A stretch of DNA of 64,000 nt from Phycisphaeraceae bacterium (GCA_028277745.1 JANQFR010000040.1:1-64000); one strand, 5' to 3'. Counted from the first letter of the stretch, positions 1-8,300 are shown. Made by a program: numbers and translations. Notes: generated by a model from the letters alone, not told the origin.

Positions 1-2
1 CC

Positions 3-92
3 CCCTGGGTCCGTCGCCTCCACCGCGTCCGCCTCTGGGTCACCGCCAAGCTGCTGATCAACGCCGCACGCATCAGACTGATCCATGCATAA
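3..92 (+). CDS. C-terminal end of an unidentified protein (partial)
   Basis: The third reading frame is open from the first base to a TAA and encodes about 29 residues rich in Arg and Leu, ending in IRLIHA. The basic, helical composition looks like a genuine C-terminus, and no other frame stays open as plausibly. Its 5' part lies outside the window. The tail is too short to assign a family. It converges on the DUF1800 gene, whose stop is only about 28 bp away. Confidence 0.35.
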   Translation, partial: PWVRRLHRVRLWVTAKLLINAARIRLIHA

Positions 93-119
93 GGTCCGCG
101 CTTGCGGGGCTTCCGGCCC

Positions 120-3100
120 TCAGCGCAGGTTCGCCTCGGGCATCTGCGCGATCAGCACCGCCGCGGCCATTATCAGGTCGTTGCCCTTCCGATCGCTCTG
201 GGCCATCACGTCGAGCACAGCCCGGTTGGACCGCTCGTCCAGCACCCGCCCGGTCATGCGCGCCGCCAGCAGGTCGACCACCCGCTGCCGCCACGCCTCA
301 GCCTCGGCCTCGTCGGCAGGGGGCTTGCGCATCGTCTCCGGCAGCATCCGCATGAGCGAATGCTCCATCTCCTGAGCGAGCTTCCACCGCTGCAGCATCG
401 CGTTGGAGTCGGCGTAGGCCGGGTCCGCCTCGGGGTAGCCGTCGGGCGTGTCCCGATCGAACACGCCGAACCCGCTGCGGTCGAGGAACCCGATCGTCCG
501 CCCGCCGTGCGCTTCGCCGCTGACCCGCGCCAGCCGGACCGCGTACTCCATCGGGTGCGCCATCCGTCGCGGCAGATCGCGGCGGTGCTCCCCGATCTCG
601 TGGAGCTTGAGCAGCATCGCCCGGGTGTCGCCGTGGGTCTGGTGAAACACGTCGACCAGCGCCTCGACCACCTCAGGCGGCGCGGGCGGCGCGAGGTAGT
701 GCTCGGCCAACTTGGTGCTGATGAACCGGGCGGTGCTGGGGTGCGACGCGAGCATCTCCAGGACCAGCCGGATGCGGTCGTAGCGTTCGACAAAATCCTC
801 CGGCTCGTCCAGCCGGAGCCCGAAGACGACGCGCGGCTGGTTGTCGCCCAGCCTCGGGTCGTAACGGAAGTCGGAGGTGAGGTGCTGCCCCCCGCCATGC
901 GGCCGGGCCTGCTCGGTGATGGTCCAGCCGGTGAGCAGGTGGGCGAGCTGGGTGACGTCGTCCTGGGTGTACCCGCCGTGGACGCCGAGGGTGTGCAGCT
1001 CCATGATCTCGCGGGCGTAGTTCTCGTTGATGCGTTTTCGGTAGCTTCGGTGCTGGTCGAGGTAGACGAGCATGGCCGGGCTGTAGGCGGAGGCGTCGAG
1101 CAGGTCGCCGAAGGCGCCGGCGCCGGGCCGGGCCAGCGCGAGGTGTTCGTGATACTTGCGGGCGGCGCCGGTCTTGCGGTGCCAGGTGGAGAAGTGGTTG
1201 TCGACGAACATCCGCAGCCGGCCGCGCACCGGGTTGGGGGTGGTCATCAACTGGTCGAGCGTGCGTCGCCGCAGCGCGTAGCCGTTGCTCTCGCCGGGCA
1301 AGGTCGTGAGCGTGTAGGCCCAGGCGTTGGCGTCGGCGGGGTCGTCAAGCGTGGTGAGCGACGACTCGAGGTAGGCGCGTTCGCCTTCCACGAGCACCCG
1401 CGCGAGCTGCGCGGGATCGGGGCCGTAGGCGAACCGGTCGAGCAGGCGCACCGCGCTCTCGTAACGCCCGGGCTGGTCGAACGGCTGCGACCGCACCTTC
1501 ACCACCCGCGGGGCGCTTTCCGCGGCGTTCCCGGCCGCGTCCTGCACGCGGACGGTCGCCGCGTGTTCGCCCGGCGTCCAGCCCCGCATCACCAGCGGCA
1601 GCAGGACCCGGCCGTCGCCGTTCAGCCGCGCGCGCACGCCCGTGGGTTCGCCGTCGATGACCAGCTCCGCCCAGGCCAGGCGTCGGTCGTCGCCCATCTC
1701 CGCGATGATCGCATCGACGCCGTGGACCTCGGCGCCGTCCGCGGCGGGGTAGACGATCTGCACGGCGGGCGCGGTTTCGTCCTTCGGCCGGACACGCTCG
1801 AAGGTGATCGACTCGAAGTAGAAATTGCGGTCCTTTTTCTTTGCGGGGTCGAACAGGTCGTTGGTGAACGCCAGCGTCAGCCGCTTGGGGCCTTCCGGGA
1901 GCGTGACCGGGCCGACGCGATACGTCTGGGGCTTGCGCGACTTGATGTCCTGGTCCGCCGTCAGCAGGGGCTCGGGCGCGTTTTCGGCTTCAACGGTCAG
2001 TTTCACGACCGGCGGGCCGTCGTACTGGTCCCCCCGGGCCCGCAGGGCGATGGTGAAGGCGCCTTCCATGTCCTCGGGCAGGGTCAGGGTCGCCTCGCGG
2101 TTGCTGTGCCAGGCGGCTTCGGGCCGGCCGGCCTTGCGTTTCTTGGTGTTCAAGGACGCGCGGGCGTCGGCGGACCAGCCCCGGCTCAGCGGGGTGAACT
2201 CGCGGCGCAGGGGCGTGGGCGCGCCGGCGCTGTCGCCGTGGGGCGTCAGCCGGACGCGCACGGCGGTCGACCGGGCGGCGGTTCCGTCGGCGAGTCGGGC
2301 TTCGAGCTGCAGCGTATTGGCGCCTTCCCGGAGCTGGCCGCGGCCGATGAGGAAGCGCGGCTGGGCATCATCGCTCTGGTCGACGGCCTCGCCGTTGGCC
2401 AGCAGCGTGACCCGGGGCGGGTCCAGCCGCTCGTGGGGCCACGTCACCGCGCCCCTGATCTCGATCTCCCCGCCGATGACGCGTCCGTCCAGGCGCGGGT
2501 CCAGCGCGATGCGCAGCCGCTCGCCGGCGTCCGCCTCGTTTGACATGGCGACCGGCGCGTCCAGCCGCAGGAGTTCGTAGCGGTCGATCCGCAGGTTCCG
2601 GTCGTTCTTTTTGCCCCGGGCGAAGTCGTTCTCGAAGTAGGGAAGCAGGAGGTGCTCGCCCTCGCCGATCCAGATCGGCCGGCCAACGGGCGTGCGGTGC
2701 CACGGCCCGGCCGCGACCGGCGACGCGGTCGAACACCGGTTGTTGTTGTTCATCCGCAGCCCGACCGTCGGCAGGTCGACGCCCCCCTGGTCGGCGCTGA
2801 CCCGCAGCATCAGCTGATGCCAGCCCGGCTCGGCCACCGTCGCCGGGATGCACAGCGGCGGGTTCGCGCCGTGGTTGCTCACAAACTTGCCGCCCGAGGC
2901 GGCTTCCTGTTCGCCGATCCGCAGCGGCCTGACCTTGTCGGGCTCACGCCGGTCGCGGTAGCGCTCCGGCGGCATCTGGTCCCGCATCGCCTCGGCTTCG
3001 CCGGTGGCCAGCGCCGCGTCGCCCGGCTCCACGACGCTCACCCAGACCGGCTCGCTCTCGATCGTCCGCCCGTCCCGCTCCACGGCCGCGACGATCCGGA

Positions 3101-3668
3101 CCGGCCCGGTCATCCCGCTTAGGTCCGCTTCAAACCCGACGTGCCGGATCGGCCCGTCTTCCAGCTTGCGGTCGCTCAGCGGGGTGATGACGGCTTCGCG
3201 CCCGTCCTGTGTCTTCGCCTGCAGGCGGACCGGGCTGACGTCGCCGCCCAGTTCCCACAGGCGCACCCCCACGCCGATGGCGCCCCACGCCGCGGCGCCG
3301 TGGGTCGGGCTGAACACGATCGGCTTCTCGCGCTGATGCTCACGCCGGGGCTTGACCGTCACGTCGATCGCCGCGCCGCCGAACCGCAGCTTCGCCTTGC
3401 CTTCCTTCACGCCGCGGACCCGCACGAAGCCGGTCCGGTGACCCTCGACCACCGTCGGCGTCCGCACGACCTCCAGGACCCCCGCCGGCTCGGCCGTCGC
3501 CCGCCAGGTCCGGTCCTCCTCGGCGGCCGCATCCACGCGGAACGGGATCACGCGGGTCTCGCCGACCCGGGCGACGGTCTGGGATGATTCGAACGCCACG
3601 TCCGCCGCCCCGGCGAGCCCCGCGAAGAGCAACAGTCCCGCTCCCCAAACCAGACGGCAAGTCAGCAT
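120..3668 (-). CDS. Large secreted DUF1800 family protein
   Basis: This 1182-residue protein starts with a signal peptide (hydrophobic run followed by LAGAAD). Its C-terminal third is a DUF1800 domain with the hallmark NENYAREIMELHTLGV stretch followed by GYTQDDV and LLTGWT. The N-terminal two thirds look like beta-sandwich and carbohydrate-binding-like modules. In planctomycetes DUF1800 proteins are extracytoplasmic, of unknown biochemical role, and usually sit next to a DUF1501 protein. No DUF1501 gene is seen here, though the left side is cut by the window. An AAAGGAGA Shine-Dalgarno eight bases before the ATG supports the start. The long open frames on the opposite strand are GC-driven shadows. 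Confidence 0.9.
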   Translation of the reverse strand: MLTCRLVWGAGLLLFAGLAGAADVAFESSQTVARVGETRVIPFRVDAAAEEDRTWRATAEPAGVLEVVRTPTVVEGHRTGFVRVRGVKEGKAKLRFGGAAIDVTVKPRREHQREKPIVFSPTHGAAAWGAIGVGVRLWELGGDVSPVRLQAKTQDGREAVITPLSDRKLEDGPIRHVGFEADLSGMTGPVRIVAAVERDGRTIESEPVWVSVVEPGDAALATGEAEAMRDQMPPERYRDRREPDKVRPLRIGEQEAASGGKFVSNHGANPPLCIPATVAEPGWHQLMLRVSADQGGVDLPTVGLRMNNNNRCSTASPVAAGPWHRTPVGRPIWIGEGEHLLLPYFENDFARGKKNDRNLRIDRYELLRLDAPVAMSNEADAGERLRIALDPRLDGRVIGGEIEIRGAVTWPHERLDPPRVTLLANGEAVDQSDDAQPRFLIGRGQLREGANTLQLEARLADGTAARSTAVRVRLTPHGDSAGAPTPLRREFTPLSRGWSADARASLNTKKRKAGRPEAAWHSNREATLTLPEDMEGAFTIALRARGDQYDGPPVVKLTVEAENAPEPLLTADQDIKSRKPQTYRVGPVTLPEGPKRLTLAFTNDLFDPAKKKDRNFYFESITFERVRPKDETAPAVQIVYPAADGAEVHGVDAIIAEMGDDRRLAWAELVIDGEPTGVRARLNGDGRVLLPLVMRGWTPGEHAATVRVQDAAGNAAESAPRVVKVRSQPFDQPGRYESAVRLLDRFAYGPDPAQLARVLVEGERAYLESSLTTLDDPADANAWAYTLTTLPGESNGYALRRRTLDQLMTTPNPVRGRLRMFVDNHFSTWHRKTGAARKYHEHLALARPGAGAFGDLLDASAYSPAMLVYLDQHRSYRKRINENYAREIMELHTLGVHGGYTQDDVTQLAHLLTGWTITEQARPHGGGQHLTSDFRYDPRLGDNQPRVVFGLRLDEPEDFVERYDRIRLVLEMLASHPSTARFISTKLAEHYLAPPAPPEVVEALVDVFHQTHGDTRAMLLKLHEIGEHRRDLPRRMAHPMEYAVRLARVSGEAHGGRTIGFLDRSGFGVFDRDTPDGYPEADPAYADSNAMLQRWKLAQEMEHSLMRMLPETMRKPPADEAEAEAWRQRVVDLLAARMTGRVLDERSNRAVLDVMAQSDRKGNDLIMAAAVLIAQMPEANLR

Positions 3669-3772
3669 CGGCGATCTCCTTTATCCAGCCGCGGCGAAAT
3701 GACCGCCTCATCCTACTCGCCGCGGCGGCGGGGCCCAAGGCTGGGTTCGCGTATCCCCGGTCGGCCCTTACG

Positions 3773-4075
3773 TCTTGAGCAAGCGCCTGTGTCTGCCCGG
3801 CGGTGTGGCGCCGGCCAACCTGATTTTACCTAACAAAATACGAATAATTAAGCCTTTTTTTTGCAAAATGTCCGGCCGGGCGCCCGGCCCACAACGCACA
3901 CACCTCCCAAGAAAAACGCAGGCGTCGAGAGCGCCGGAGCCCCGCATCGCATGTGGGGCTGAGGGGGCGGATCAGCCTTCCCCGGGTCACGCCGCACAGT
4001 ACACTCACGTCGCTGGGTTGCCGGTTGGGTGTTCGCTCCCGCGGGCGGCCGGCGACTGAGCCTGTTTCGTTAGCG
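3773..4075 (+). repeat. attC-0, long integron recombination site with insertion
   Basis: The right half matches the array attC consensus (GGCGGCCGGCGACTGAGCC, then the R' core GTTAGCG). The left half is degenerate. Between the halves sits an insertion of about 200 bp that is closely related to the one in attC-3. The insertion carries a 23-nt hairpin at 3938-3960. This is the left boundary of the cassette array; no cassette gene precedes it. Confidence 0.75.
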
Positions 4076-4131
4076 GGCGGGATCGGCCGGCATTGCATGG
4101 GCCTCATGTGGCCTGTCGTCTGGAGGCGTCG

Positions 4132-4725
4132 TTGACTGGTCGCGAGATCAAGGCCGAGGGCAAGCGTCTTTTCGACGCGTATCGGAAGGCGCCGGGCAAG
4201 CCGACGCAGGACGCGGTCGATGCGGCGTCGCTGGAGGTCCAGGCGGATGTGCTGCGCCGCGTGATCAAGCGTCACGGATGGGCCATCAACAAAGTCATCA
4301 CGAGCACGAACAACAGCCGCAGATCGATCGGCGTGATTGCGTTCGGCGATGCTTGGCCGTATAGCTTGGCGTCGCGTCTGCTCGGGCGCCGGCTGCCGCT
4401 GACCGACGCGGACCTGACCGCGTTCGTCGAGCCCCTGACTCGCTCGAAGCTGATCGACCCGGGCTTTGACGCTGTGTGGTTCTCGACGTTCCTGCGTTAT
4501 CTGCAGAAGCGTCACGCCGCCGGCCGGGAGTTGCCGCCGGGGTTGATCGATCCGCTCAAGACGGTGCGCGGCTTCGTGCGGACCGCCGGGTGGCAGGCCA
4601 AGGATGGCCGCAAACTCAAAGCCTCGATCAACGAAACGATCAAGCTGATTCAACACCCGCCCGCCGCCGGACGAACGGGCCGCAAGAAGGCGGGGAAAGG
4701 CAGGCGTTCGGGGCCGAAAACGTGA
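4132..4725 (+). CDS. Cassette protein of unknown function (helical, basic tail)
   Basis: This 197-residue protein of unrecognised family is the first cassette gene. TTG at 4132 is chosen because TGGAGG lies five bases upstream; an in-frame TTG at 4093 would add 13 residues from near the attC core. The protein is mostly helical, with a WAINKVITSTNNS stretch and a Lys/Arg-rich C-terminus (GRKKAGKGRR). That tail suggests nucleic-acid contact but is not diagnostic. It has no tyrosine-recombinase motifs and is too short for IntI, so it is not the integron integrase despite its position. Confidence 0.6.
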   Translation: MTGREIKAEGKRLFDAYRKAPGKPTQDAVDAASLEVQADVLRRVIKRHGWAINKVITSTNNSRRSIGVIAFGDAWPYSLASRLLGRRLPLTDADLTAFVEPLTRSKLIDPGFDAVWFSTFLRYLQKRHAAGRELPPGLIDPLKTVRGFVRTAGWQAKDGRKLKASINETIKLIQHPPAAGRTGRKKAGKGRRSGPKT

Positions 4726-4748
4726 CGGGCGTGGTCGGCGCCGCACCG

Positions 4749-4857
4749 CGCTGCCCCCCGGCTGCGATTGACCGGCGGCGCCCGCGATGGAGAATAGAGT
4801 CGTCGGTTGGGAGCCTGCTTGTGCGGGCGGCCGGCGGCTGAGCCGAGAGCATTAGGC
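4749..4857 (+). repeat. attC-1 integron recombination site
   Basis: The L'' box (ATTGACCGG) and L' box (CCGGCGGCTGAGCC) pair, and the R' core is ATTAGGC. R'' is degenerate. A promoter-like TTGACC (4768), 16-bp spacer and GAGAAT (4790) lie inside. Confidence 0.85.
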
Positions 4858-4885
4858 CGCTCACTTTTACTTTCCGAGGAACCCC

Positions 4886-5506
4886 ATGCCCTATGCCCCA
4901 TGCTGCTACACGCTAACCGTCGTGGTTTTCTTCTTCAATACGCTGTGCCATGCCGCCGTGATCACTTTCGATGACCTAGCGACCGGACCATTGCCGACGC
5001 CCGGTGTCATCAACAGTGACGGGATCGAAATTACGCTCGCCGGATCGGGCGACGCCGCGATCGAACCGATCGGCTTATCTGGCCGTTTATTGAGCTTGGC
5101 CAACGGAGTGAGTGCGTCGTTCAACGTGCCCAACGGCACAGCGGCCGCCAGCATCATCTACGTTGATTTGGTATCGACGCTAGCAGCTTTCATCGTGAAT
5201 GGCGAGACACTCGCGATCGCGGGCGCCGGGGGAACCAGCGGCATGATCGGAGGCGTCGACTATCAGTTCGCCACCCCCAACCCGGTGACGCTTGATCGCT
5301 TGGATCTCACTGGTCCGCTTGAGTCCTTTGCTGTGGTCTCGGGTGCGAGTGGGAACGGCGTGTTGCTCGACGAAGTCACGTTCGTGCCCGCGCCAGCGAC
5401 GGGTGGGATGCTCGGCTTCGGATTATTTCTTGTTTGGCGTAGGACTTCTCGGGCGGGCCCGCCAACCGGCAGCGGGCGGTCGGCGACTGGGCCGCTTTTA
5501 CGCTAG
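4886..5506 (+). CDS. Secreted protein with PEP-CTERM-like sorting signal (cassette)
   Basis: This 206-residue protein has an N-terminal signal peptide (hydrophobic run ending CHA-AV) and a beta-rich body beginning ITFDDLATG, typical of short exosortase substrates. Near the C-terminus VPAPATGG is followed by a hydrophobic stretch and WRRTSR, a recognisable PEP-CTERM variant. After the arginines, about 16 more residues are encoded by a truncated attC, so the original C-terminus was probably altered by cassette rearrangement. GAGGAA upstream supports the start. The likely location is the cell surface or outer envelope, provided an exosortase (none in the window) processes it. Confidence 0.75.
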   Translation: MPYAPCCYTLTVVVFFFNTLCHAAVITFDDLATGPLPTPGVINSDGIEITLAGSGDAAIEPIGLSGRLLSLANGVSASFNVPNGTAAASIIYVDLVSTLAAFIVNGETLAIAGAGGTSGMIGGVDYQFATPNPVTLDRLDLTGPLESFAVVSGASGNGVLLDEVTFVPAPATGGMLGFGLFLVWRRTSRAGPPTGSGRSATGPLLR

Positions 5507-5508
5507 AT
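5470..5508 (+). repeat. Truncated attC (right half only)
   Basis: GCGGGCGGTCGGCGACTGGG followed by a GCTAGAT core resembles the L'/R' half of the other sites, but the left half is missing. The site overlaps the end of the PEP-CTERM cassette gene and the ATG of the next gene. Confidence 0.6.
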
Positions 5509-5773
5509 GGCTTCCATCACCACTATTGATGACCTTACTCCCGAAGTGGACGCTGCCGTACGCGCCGCGGTGGCGAACGAGTTCCCAGATCGTGATGCTC
5601 GTATCCGCCTGTGTGCGTCCGAGCAGGAACATGACATCGTTAGAGTGTTGCTCCCCGTCCCGAAGCTCCACCCGCCGCCTTTCGTGATCTACGCGATTGA
5701 TCGACGTACGCAGAAGGTCAAGCGACTCCAAGGGGACGCTGCAAAACCGTATCTTATCGCCAACTATAAATAA
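5507..5773 (+). CDS. Small cassette protein of unknown function
   Basis: This 88-residue soluble protein is of unrecognised family. Its ATG lies inside the degenerate R' core of the truncated attC, immediately after the stop of the preceding gene, and it ends a few bases before attC-2. The composition (acidic N-terminal half, basic segment DRRTQKVKR, ending LIANYK) is that of a folded small domain. It has no signal peptide or membrane segment. Position and length are typical of an integron cassette gene. Confidence 0.6.
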   Translation: MASITTIDDLTPEVDAAVRAAVANEFPDRDARIRLCASEQEHDIVRVLLPVPKLHPPPFVIYAIDRRTQKVKRLQGDAAKPYLIANYK

Positions 5774-5779
5774 TCAGCC

Positions 5780-5888
5780 GTCTAACCACCGGCCGCAGTT
5801 GACCGGCGACGCCCGCGGGTAGAATAGATTTGCCGGTCGGGTGTCTGCGTGTGCGGGCGGCCGGCAACGGAGCCTTGAGACGTTAGGG
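5780..5888 (+). repeat. attC-2, canonical integron recombination site
   Basis: This is the clearest site of the array. R'' is GTCTAAC, L'' is GTTGACCGGC, L' is GCCGGCAAC and R' is GTTAGGG. The L boxes pair except for one extra A in L'', as expected for the extrahelical base. TTGACC (5799) and TAGAAT (5820) form a promoter-like pair 15 bp apart. Confidence 0.95.
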
Positions 5889-6251
5889 GGCATCACGAGC
5901 ACTCAACGTTCGACCCGATTTCACTGGTTTGCCATCTGTCTTCTGGCGGTTCTGCTCTTGGCTTGTTTTGTCCAGAGGCTTTGGCACGGTTTTACGTCGG
6001 GCATCGAGCTTGATGGTGGAATTCATTATTCGTCAGACATCGCCGCACGAATGACCACGCATTGGCACACTCATGGCCAATGGCCTGATCCTGGCGAAGT
6101 GACGAACCGTGGCTACTTGTTCCTCGACTCAGAAACAGCCACGAACGGTGAGCGGATTGATCGCTATCGCGGGTTTGGCGGTCCCATCCAAATCTACTTG
6201 ATGCCCGACGGGACAATTCGTATTCACAATTTCGAAGACGAAGCTCCCTAA
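5841..6251 (+). CDS. Cassette protein with one N-terminal membrane segment
   Basis: The open frame has 136 residues, and residues 1-16 are encoded by attC-2 itself. The first ATG lies inside the attC and there is no in-frame ATG, GTG or TTG between the R' core and the membrane segment (LLAVLLLACF). Either translation begins inside the attC, or a non-standard start (ATC at 5892) is used. The C-terminal part contains GPIQIYLMPDGTIRIHNF, a beta-hairpin-like region outside the membrane. The TAA overlaps R'' of attC-3. The family is not recognised. Confidence 0.55.
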   Translation: MSACAGGRQRSLETLGGITSTQRSTRFHWFAICLLAVLLLACFVQRLWHGFTSGIELDGGIHYSSDIAARMTTHWHTHGQWPDPGEVTNRGYLFLDSETATNGERIDRYRGFGGPIQIYLMPDGTIRIHNFEDEAP

Positions 6252-6547
6252 CCAGCGGCTGCGGTTGACCGGCGGCGTGGCGCCGGCCGGTTTGATTGCA
6301 CCAAGCAAAATACAAATAAACAAGCTTGTTTTGCACGATTTACAGCCGGGCGCCTGGTCCGCAACGCATACGCATCCCAAGAAAAACGCGGGCGTTGAGA
6401 GCGCCGGAGCCCCGCATGCGCATGCGGGGCTGAGGGGGCGGATCAGCCTTGCTCGTGGTCACTCCGTATCGTACACTCACGTCAGTGGATTGCCGGTCGG
6501 GTGTCTGCTTGCGCGGGCGGCCGGCGACTGAGCTATTTACGTTAGCC
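6246..6547 (+). repeat. attC-3, long integron site with a 200-bp insertion
   Basis: R'' is CCCTAAC, L'' is GGTTGACCGGC, L' is GCCGGCGAC and R' is GTTAGCC. The variable terminal region holds about 200 extra bp related to the insertion in attC-0. It includes a perfect 24-bp palindrome at 6408-6431 and a TTGCTC/TACACT pair (6449, 6472) spaced 17 bp. Confidence 0.85.
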
Positions 6548-6551
6548 CGTT

Positions 6552-6803
6552 ATGTTCGACGCCGACGATCCTTATGATCAAGTCGCTTGTGTCGTCACTT
6601 GGTTCGATTGCGAACGGTGTGATGCGTATATCGACTTTCAAGACTTCGACCTGCCGGTTGACGCCCCGGATTGGGACCATGCTTTTGGTCAATTCGCCAA
6701 GCGGCTTGGGTGGTTTGTTGCTGAACGGCCATCAGACGGCTATTGGACGGTTCTGTGTCCAAAGTGCCGCCAAACGGGCGAGCTAACCATCGGCTGCAGT
6801 TGA
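6552..6803 (+). CDS. Small four-cysteine zinc-ribbon-like cassette protein
   Basis: This 83-residue protein has CERC at residues 20-23 and CPKC at 69-72, a spacing suited to one structural zinc site. The intervening segment is acidic and aromatic. It resembles small zinc-ribbon proteins but matches no family I can name. The ATG follows the R' core of attC-3 by four bases with no Shine-Dalgarno. The stop codon is the TGA inside the L'' box (GTTGACC) of attC-4, so the last few residues are attC-encoded. Confidence 0.65.
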   Translation: MFDADDPYDQVACVVTWFDCERCDAYIDFQDFDLPVDAPDWDHAFGQFAKRLGWFVAERPSDGYWTVLCPKCRQTGELTIGCS

Positions 6804-6891
6804 CCGGGAAGGTCCGCGATAGATAATCAATTTGTCGGTTCGGATGCCCGCTCCCGCGGGCGGCCGACCATTGAGCCGATTGGCGTCAGCG
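6781..6891 (+). repeat. attC-4 integron recombination site
   Basis: R'' is AGCTAAC, L'' is CAGTTGACC, L' is GGCCGACCA and R' is GTCAGCG. TTGACC (6800) and GATAAT (6822) are separated by 16 bp. The left half is nearly identical to the attC remnant beside the GNAT gene at 24.4 kb. Confidence 0.85.
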
Positions 6892-6897
6892 CTAGAG

Positions 6898-7362
6898 ATG
6901 GGACATCACATTTCGGCGATTGTGTGTCGTCCGTCCCGCGATGTCGGCAGGCTCGCCGACTTCGATTTGCCGGTTTTGCGCGCGGGTGACTTCGTGATTA
7001 TCCCTATGGATGCGGGCTACTGCGATGACTGGACGGAGCGGCTGGATTTGGCTTATGGGCCCAACGGGTCGGAGGTGATCTTCGACTGCCCATTTGCCCA
7101 CCACGTGGCCGGGATCGGGGCGGCCGGCGAATACGCCCTAATCGAAACAGACTATTTTGGCGGCCATGGAGATCAGGTTGCCGCGGTGTATCGCAAGGGC
7201 GTGGAGGAACCATTGTTTGCGTCTCAGAGGGTGCGAAGGGGCGCGATTAACGACGCTTTGCGTAAGATCGGCGTCAGAGCCTGCAAAGGGATGGACGAGT
7301 TCGACACCCTTGGGCTCGGACGCCACCGCGACTTCGATCACTACTTCGAGCGTTACGAGTAG
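6898..7362 (+). CDS. Soluble cassette protein of unknown function
   Basis: This 154-residue protein begins MGHHISAIV. The ATG six bases after the R' core is chosen over an in-frame ATG inside attC-4, because the upstream extension is only attC translation. It has an alpha/beta composition with DFVIIPMDAGYCDDW and a C-terminal HRDFDHYFERYE, and no signal peptide or membrane segments. I do not recognise the family. The GC content and small soluble form match the other cassette genes. Confidence 0.65.
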   Translation: MGHHISAIVCRPSRDVGRLADFDLPVLRAGDFVIIPMDAGYCDDWTERLDLAYGPNGSEVIFDCPFAHHVAGIGAAGEYALIETDYFGGHGDQVAAVYRKGVEEPLFASQRVRRGAINDALRKIGVRACKGMDEFDTLGLGRHRDFDHYFERYE

Positions 7363-7363
7363 A

Positions 7364-7473
7364 TGCTAACCAGCCGTTGCGGTTGACCGGCGACGTCGGT
7401 GATAGATAATAGGGTTGCCGGTTGGGAGCTTGCTTGTGCGAACGGCCGGCATCTGAGCCGATTGACGTCAGCC
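7364..7473 (+). repeat. attC-5 integron recombination site
   Basis: R'' is TGCTAAC, L'' is GGTTGACCGGC, L' is GGCCGGCATC and R' is GTCAGCC. It contains TTGACC (7383) and GATAAT (7405) with a 16-bp spacer, a near-consensus sigma-70 promoter pattern. Confidence 0.9.
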
Positions 7474-7506
7474 GACAGGGCAAACATCTAACGCAGGGGA
7501 ATCATC

Positions 7507-7926
7507 ATGTCAGCCGATCACAAAGCGACATCAAAACACCTCCTCGAACTGTGGGGCGACAACGCCCTGCACCGCTCAGACGACTACCTGGCCGCGGATT
7601 ATGTCAACCACCAGATGCCCGACGCCGCGGGCGGCACGTCGACCAAGTCGCGGGAAGCATGGAAAGCCCTGGTCGCTGACTTTCACCATGGATTCTCCGA
7701 TGTCAAGATGGAGGTCCTGCTGCAGGTCGCCGAAGGCGACTACGTCTGCTCGCGTTGGCGACTGACGGCCAGGCACACGGGCACATTCAAAGGCCTTTCA
7801 GGAACCGGCAAGACCAGCTCCTGGACCGGGACCCACACCGATCGCTACGAAGGCGGCAAACTGGTCGAGAGCTGGGTCGATTGGGACAAATACAGCTTTC
7901 TTGAAGGGCTGGGATTGGTGAGCTGA
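7507..7926 (+). CDS. SnoaL-like polyketide cyclase / ester cyclase family protein
   Basis: This 139-residue protein has the NTF2-like fold signature of SnoaL-type proteins: an N-terminal helix with LELWGDNAL, then DYVNHQMP, FHHGFSDVKMEV, and the VCSRWRLTARHTGTF and DRYEGGKLVESW strands. The family includes small cyclases and many uncharacterised proteins with a hydrophobic pocket, so the substrate cannot be predicted. AGGGGA ten bases before the ATG makes it one of the few cassette genes with a good Shine-Dalgarno. It shares a cassette with the small membrane protein downstream. Confidence 0.85.
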   Translation: MSADHKATSKHLLELWGDNALHRSDDYLAADYVNHQMPDAAGGTSTKSREAWKALVADFHHGFSDVKMEVLLQVAEGDYVCSRWRLTARHTGTFKGLSGTGKTSSWTGTHTDRYEGGKLVESWVDWDKYSFLEGLGLVS

Positions 7927-8039
7927 TCCCTTTTGCGGTTCCAAACGGATCCGCCAAGTCATGAGACCGCGCCTCCAGCTTGTAGAAGTGAGTTGCCCGG
8001 CTCGACCCACTGCCCGACAACACGAAGAAGCAGCCATTC

Positions 8040-8300
8040 ATGAAACTGCCGCGACAGATTGGTCCCGTCTGGAATCTTCGCTTGGTCCGTACAGCGGCCC
8101 TGCTGATGTTCTCATTCGTGCTGCTGCTGTTTGTCGCGTGTCTGGTTGCCGGTCGATTCACCAACGCTGCAGTGGTCGCCGTCTCGGTGCTCATCTTCGG
8201 CTTCGGGTGGCGGACGGTCCGTCACATCACCCTCCGGTTCGAGCGATGGGCGCAACGTCCAGGCTTCCGAACGCATAGCTTGGCCGCTGACTCCGGTTGA
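8040..8300 (+). CDS. Small membrane protein, second gene of a two-gene cassette
   Basis: This 86-residue protein has two predicted membrane helices (AALLMFSFVLLLFVACLVAG and a following AAVVAVSVLIFGFGW stretch) and a basic C-terminal tail. No attC separates it from the SnoaL-like gene 113 bp upstream, so the cassette carries two genes or an attC has been lost. The TGA stop lies inside the L'' box of attC-6, so the last residues are attC-encoded. Function unknown. Confidence 0.6.
   Translation: MKLPRQIGPVWNLRLVRTAALLMFSFVLLLFVACLVAGRFTNAAVVAVSVLIFGFGWRTVRHITLRFERWAQRPGFRTHSLAADSG

Noticed and set aside
3..92. The left-edge partial protein as a transposase
   Set aside because: The basic helical tail is suggestive but 29 residues are not enough for a family assignment.
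102..2543. A long plus-strand frame across the DUF1800 gene
   Set aside because: It has no domain-like sequence; the minus-strand protein shows clear DUF1800 motifs and a Shine-Dalgarno.
4132..4725. First cassette gene as the integron integrase
   Set aside because: It has under 200 residues and none of the tyrosine-recombinase box residues (R...HxxR...Y) or the IntI-specific insert.
6408..6431. The 24-bp palindrome in attC-3 as an ordinary terminator
   Set aside because: It lacks a T tract and lies within the attC variable region, so a role in attC folding or regulation is equally likely.
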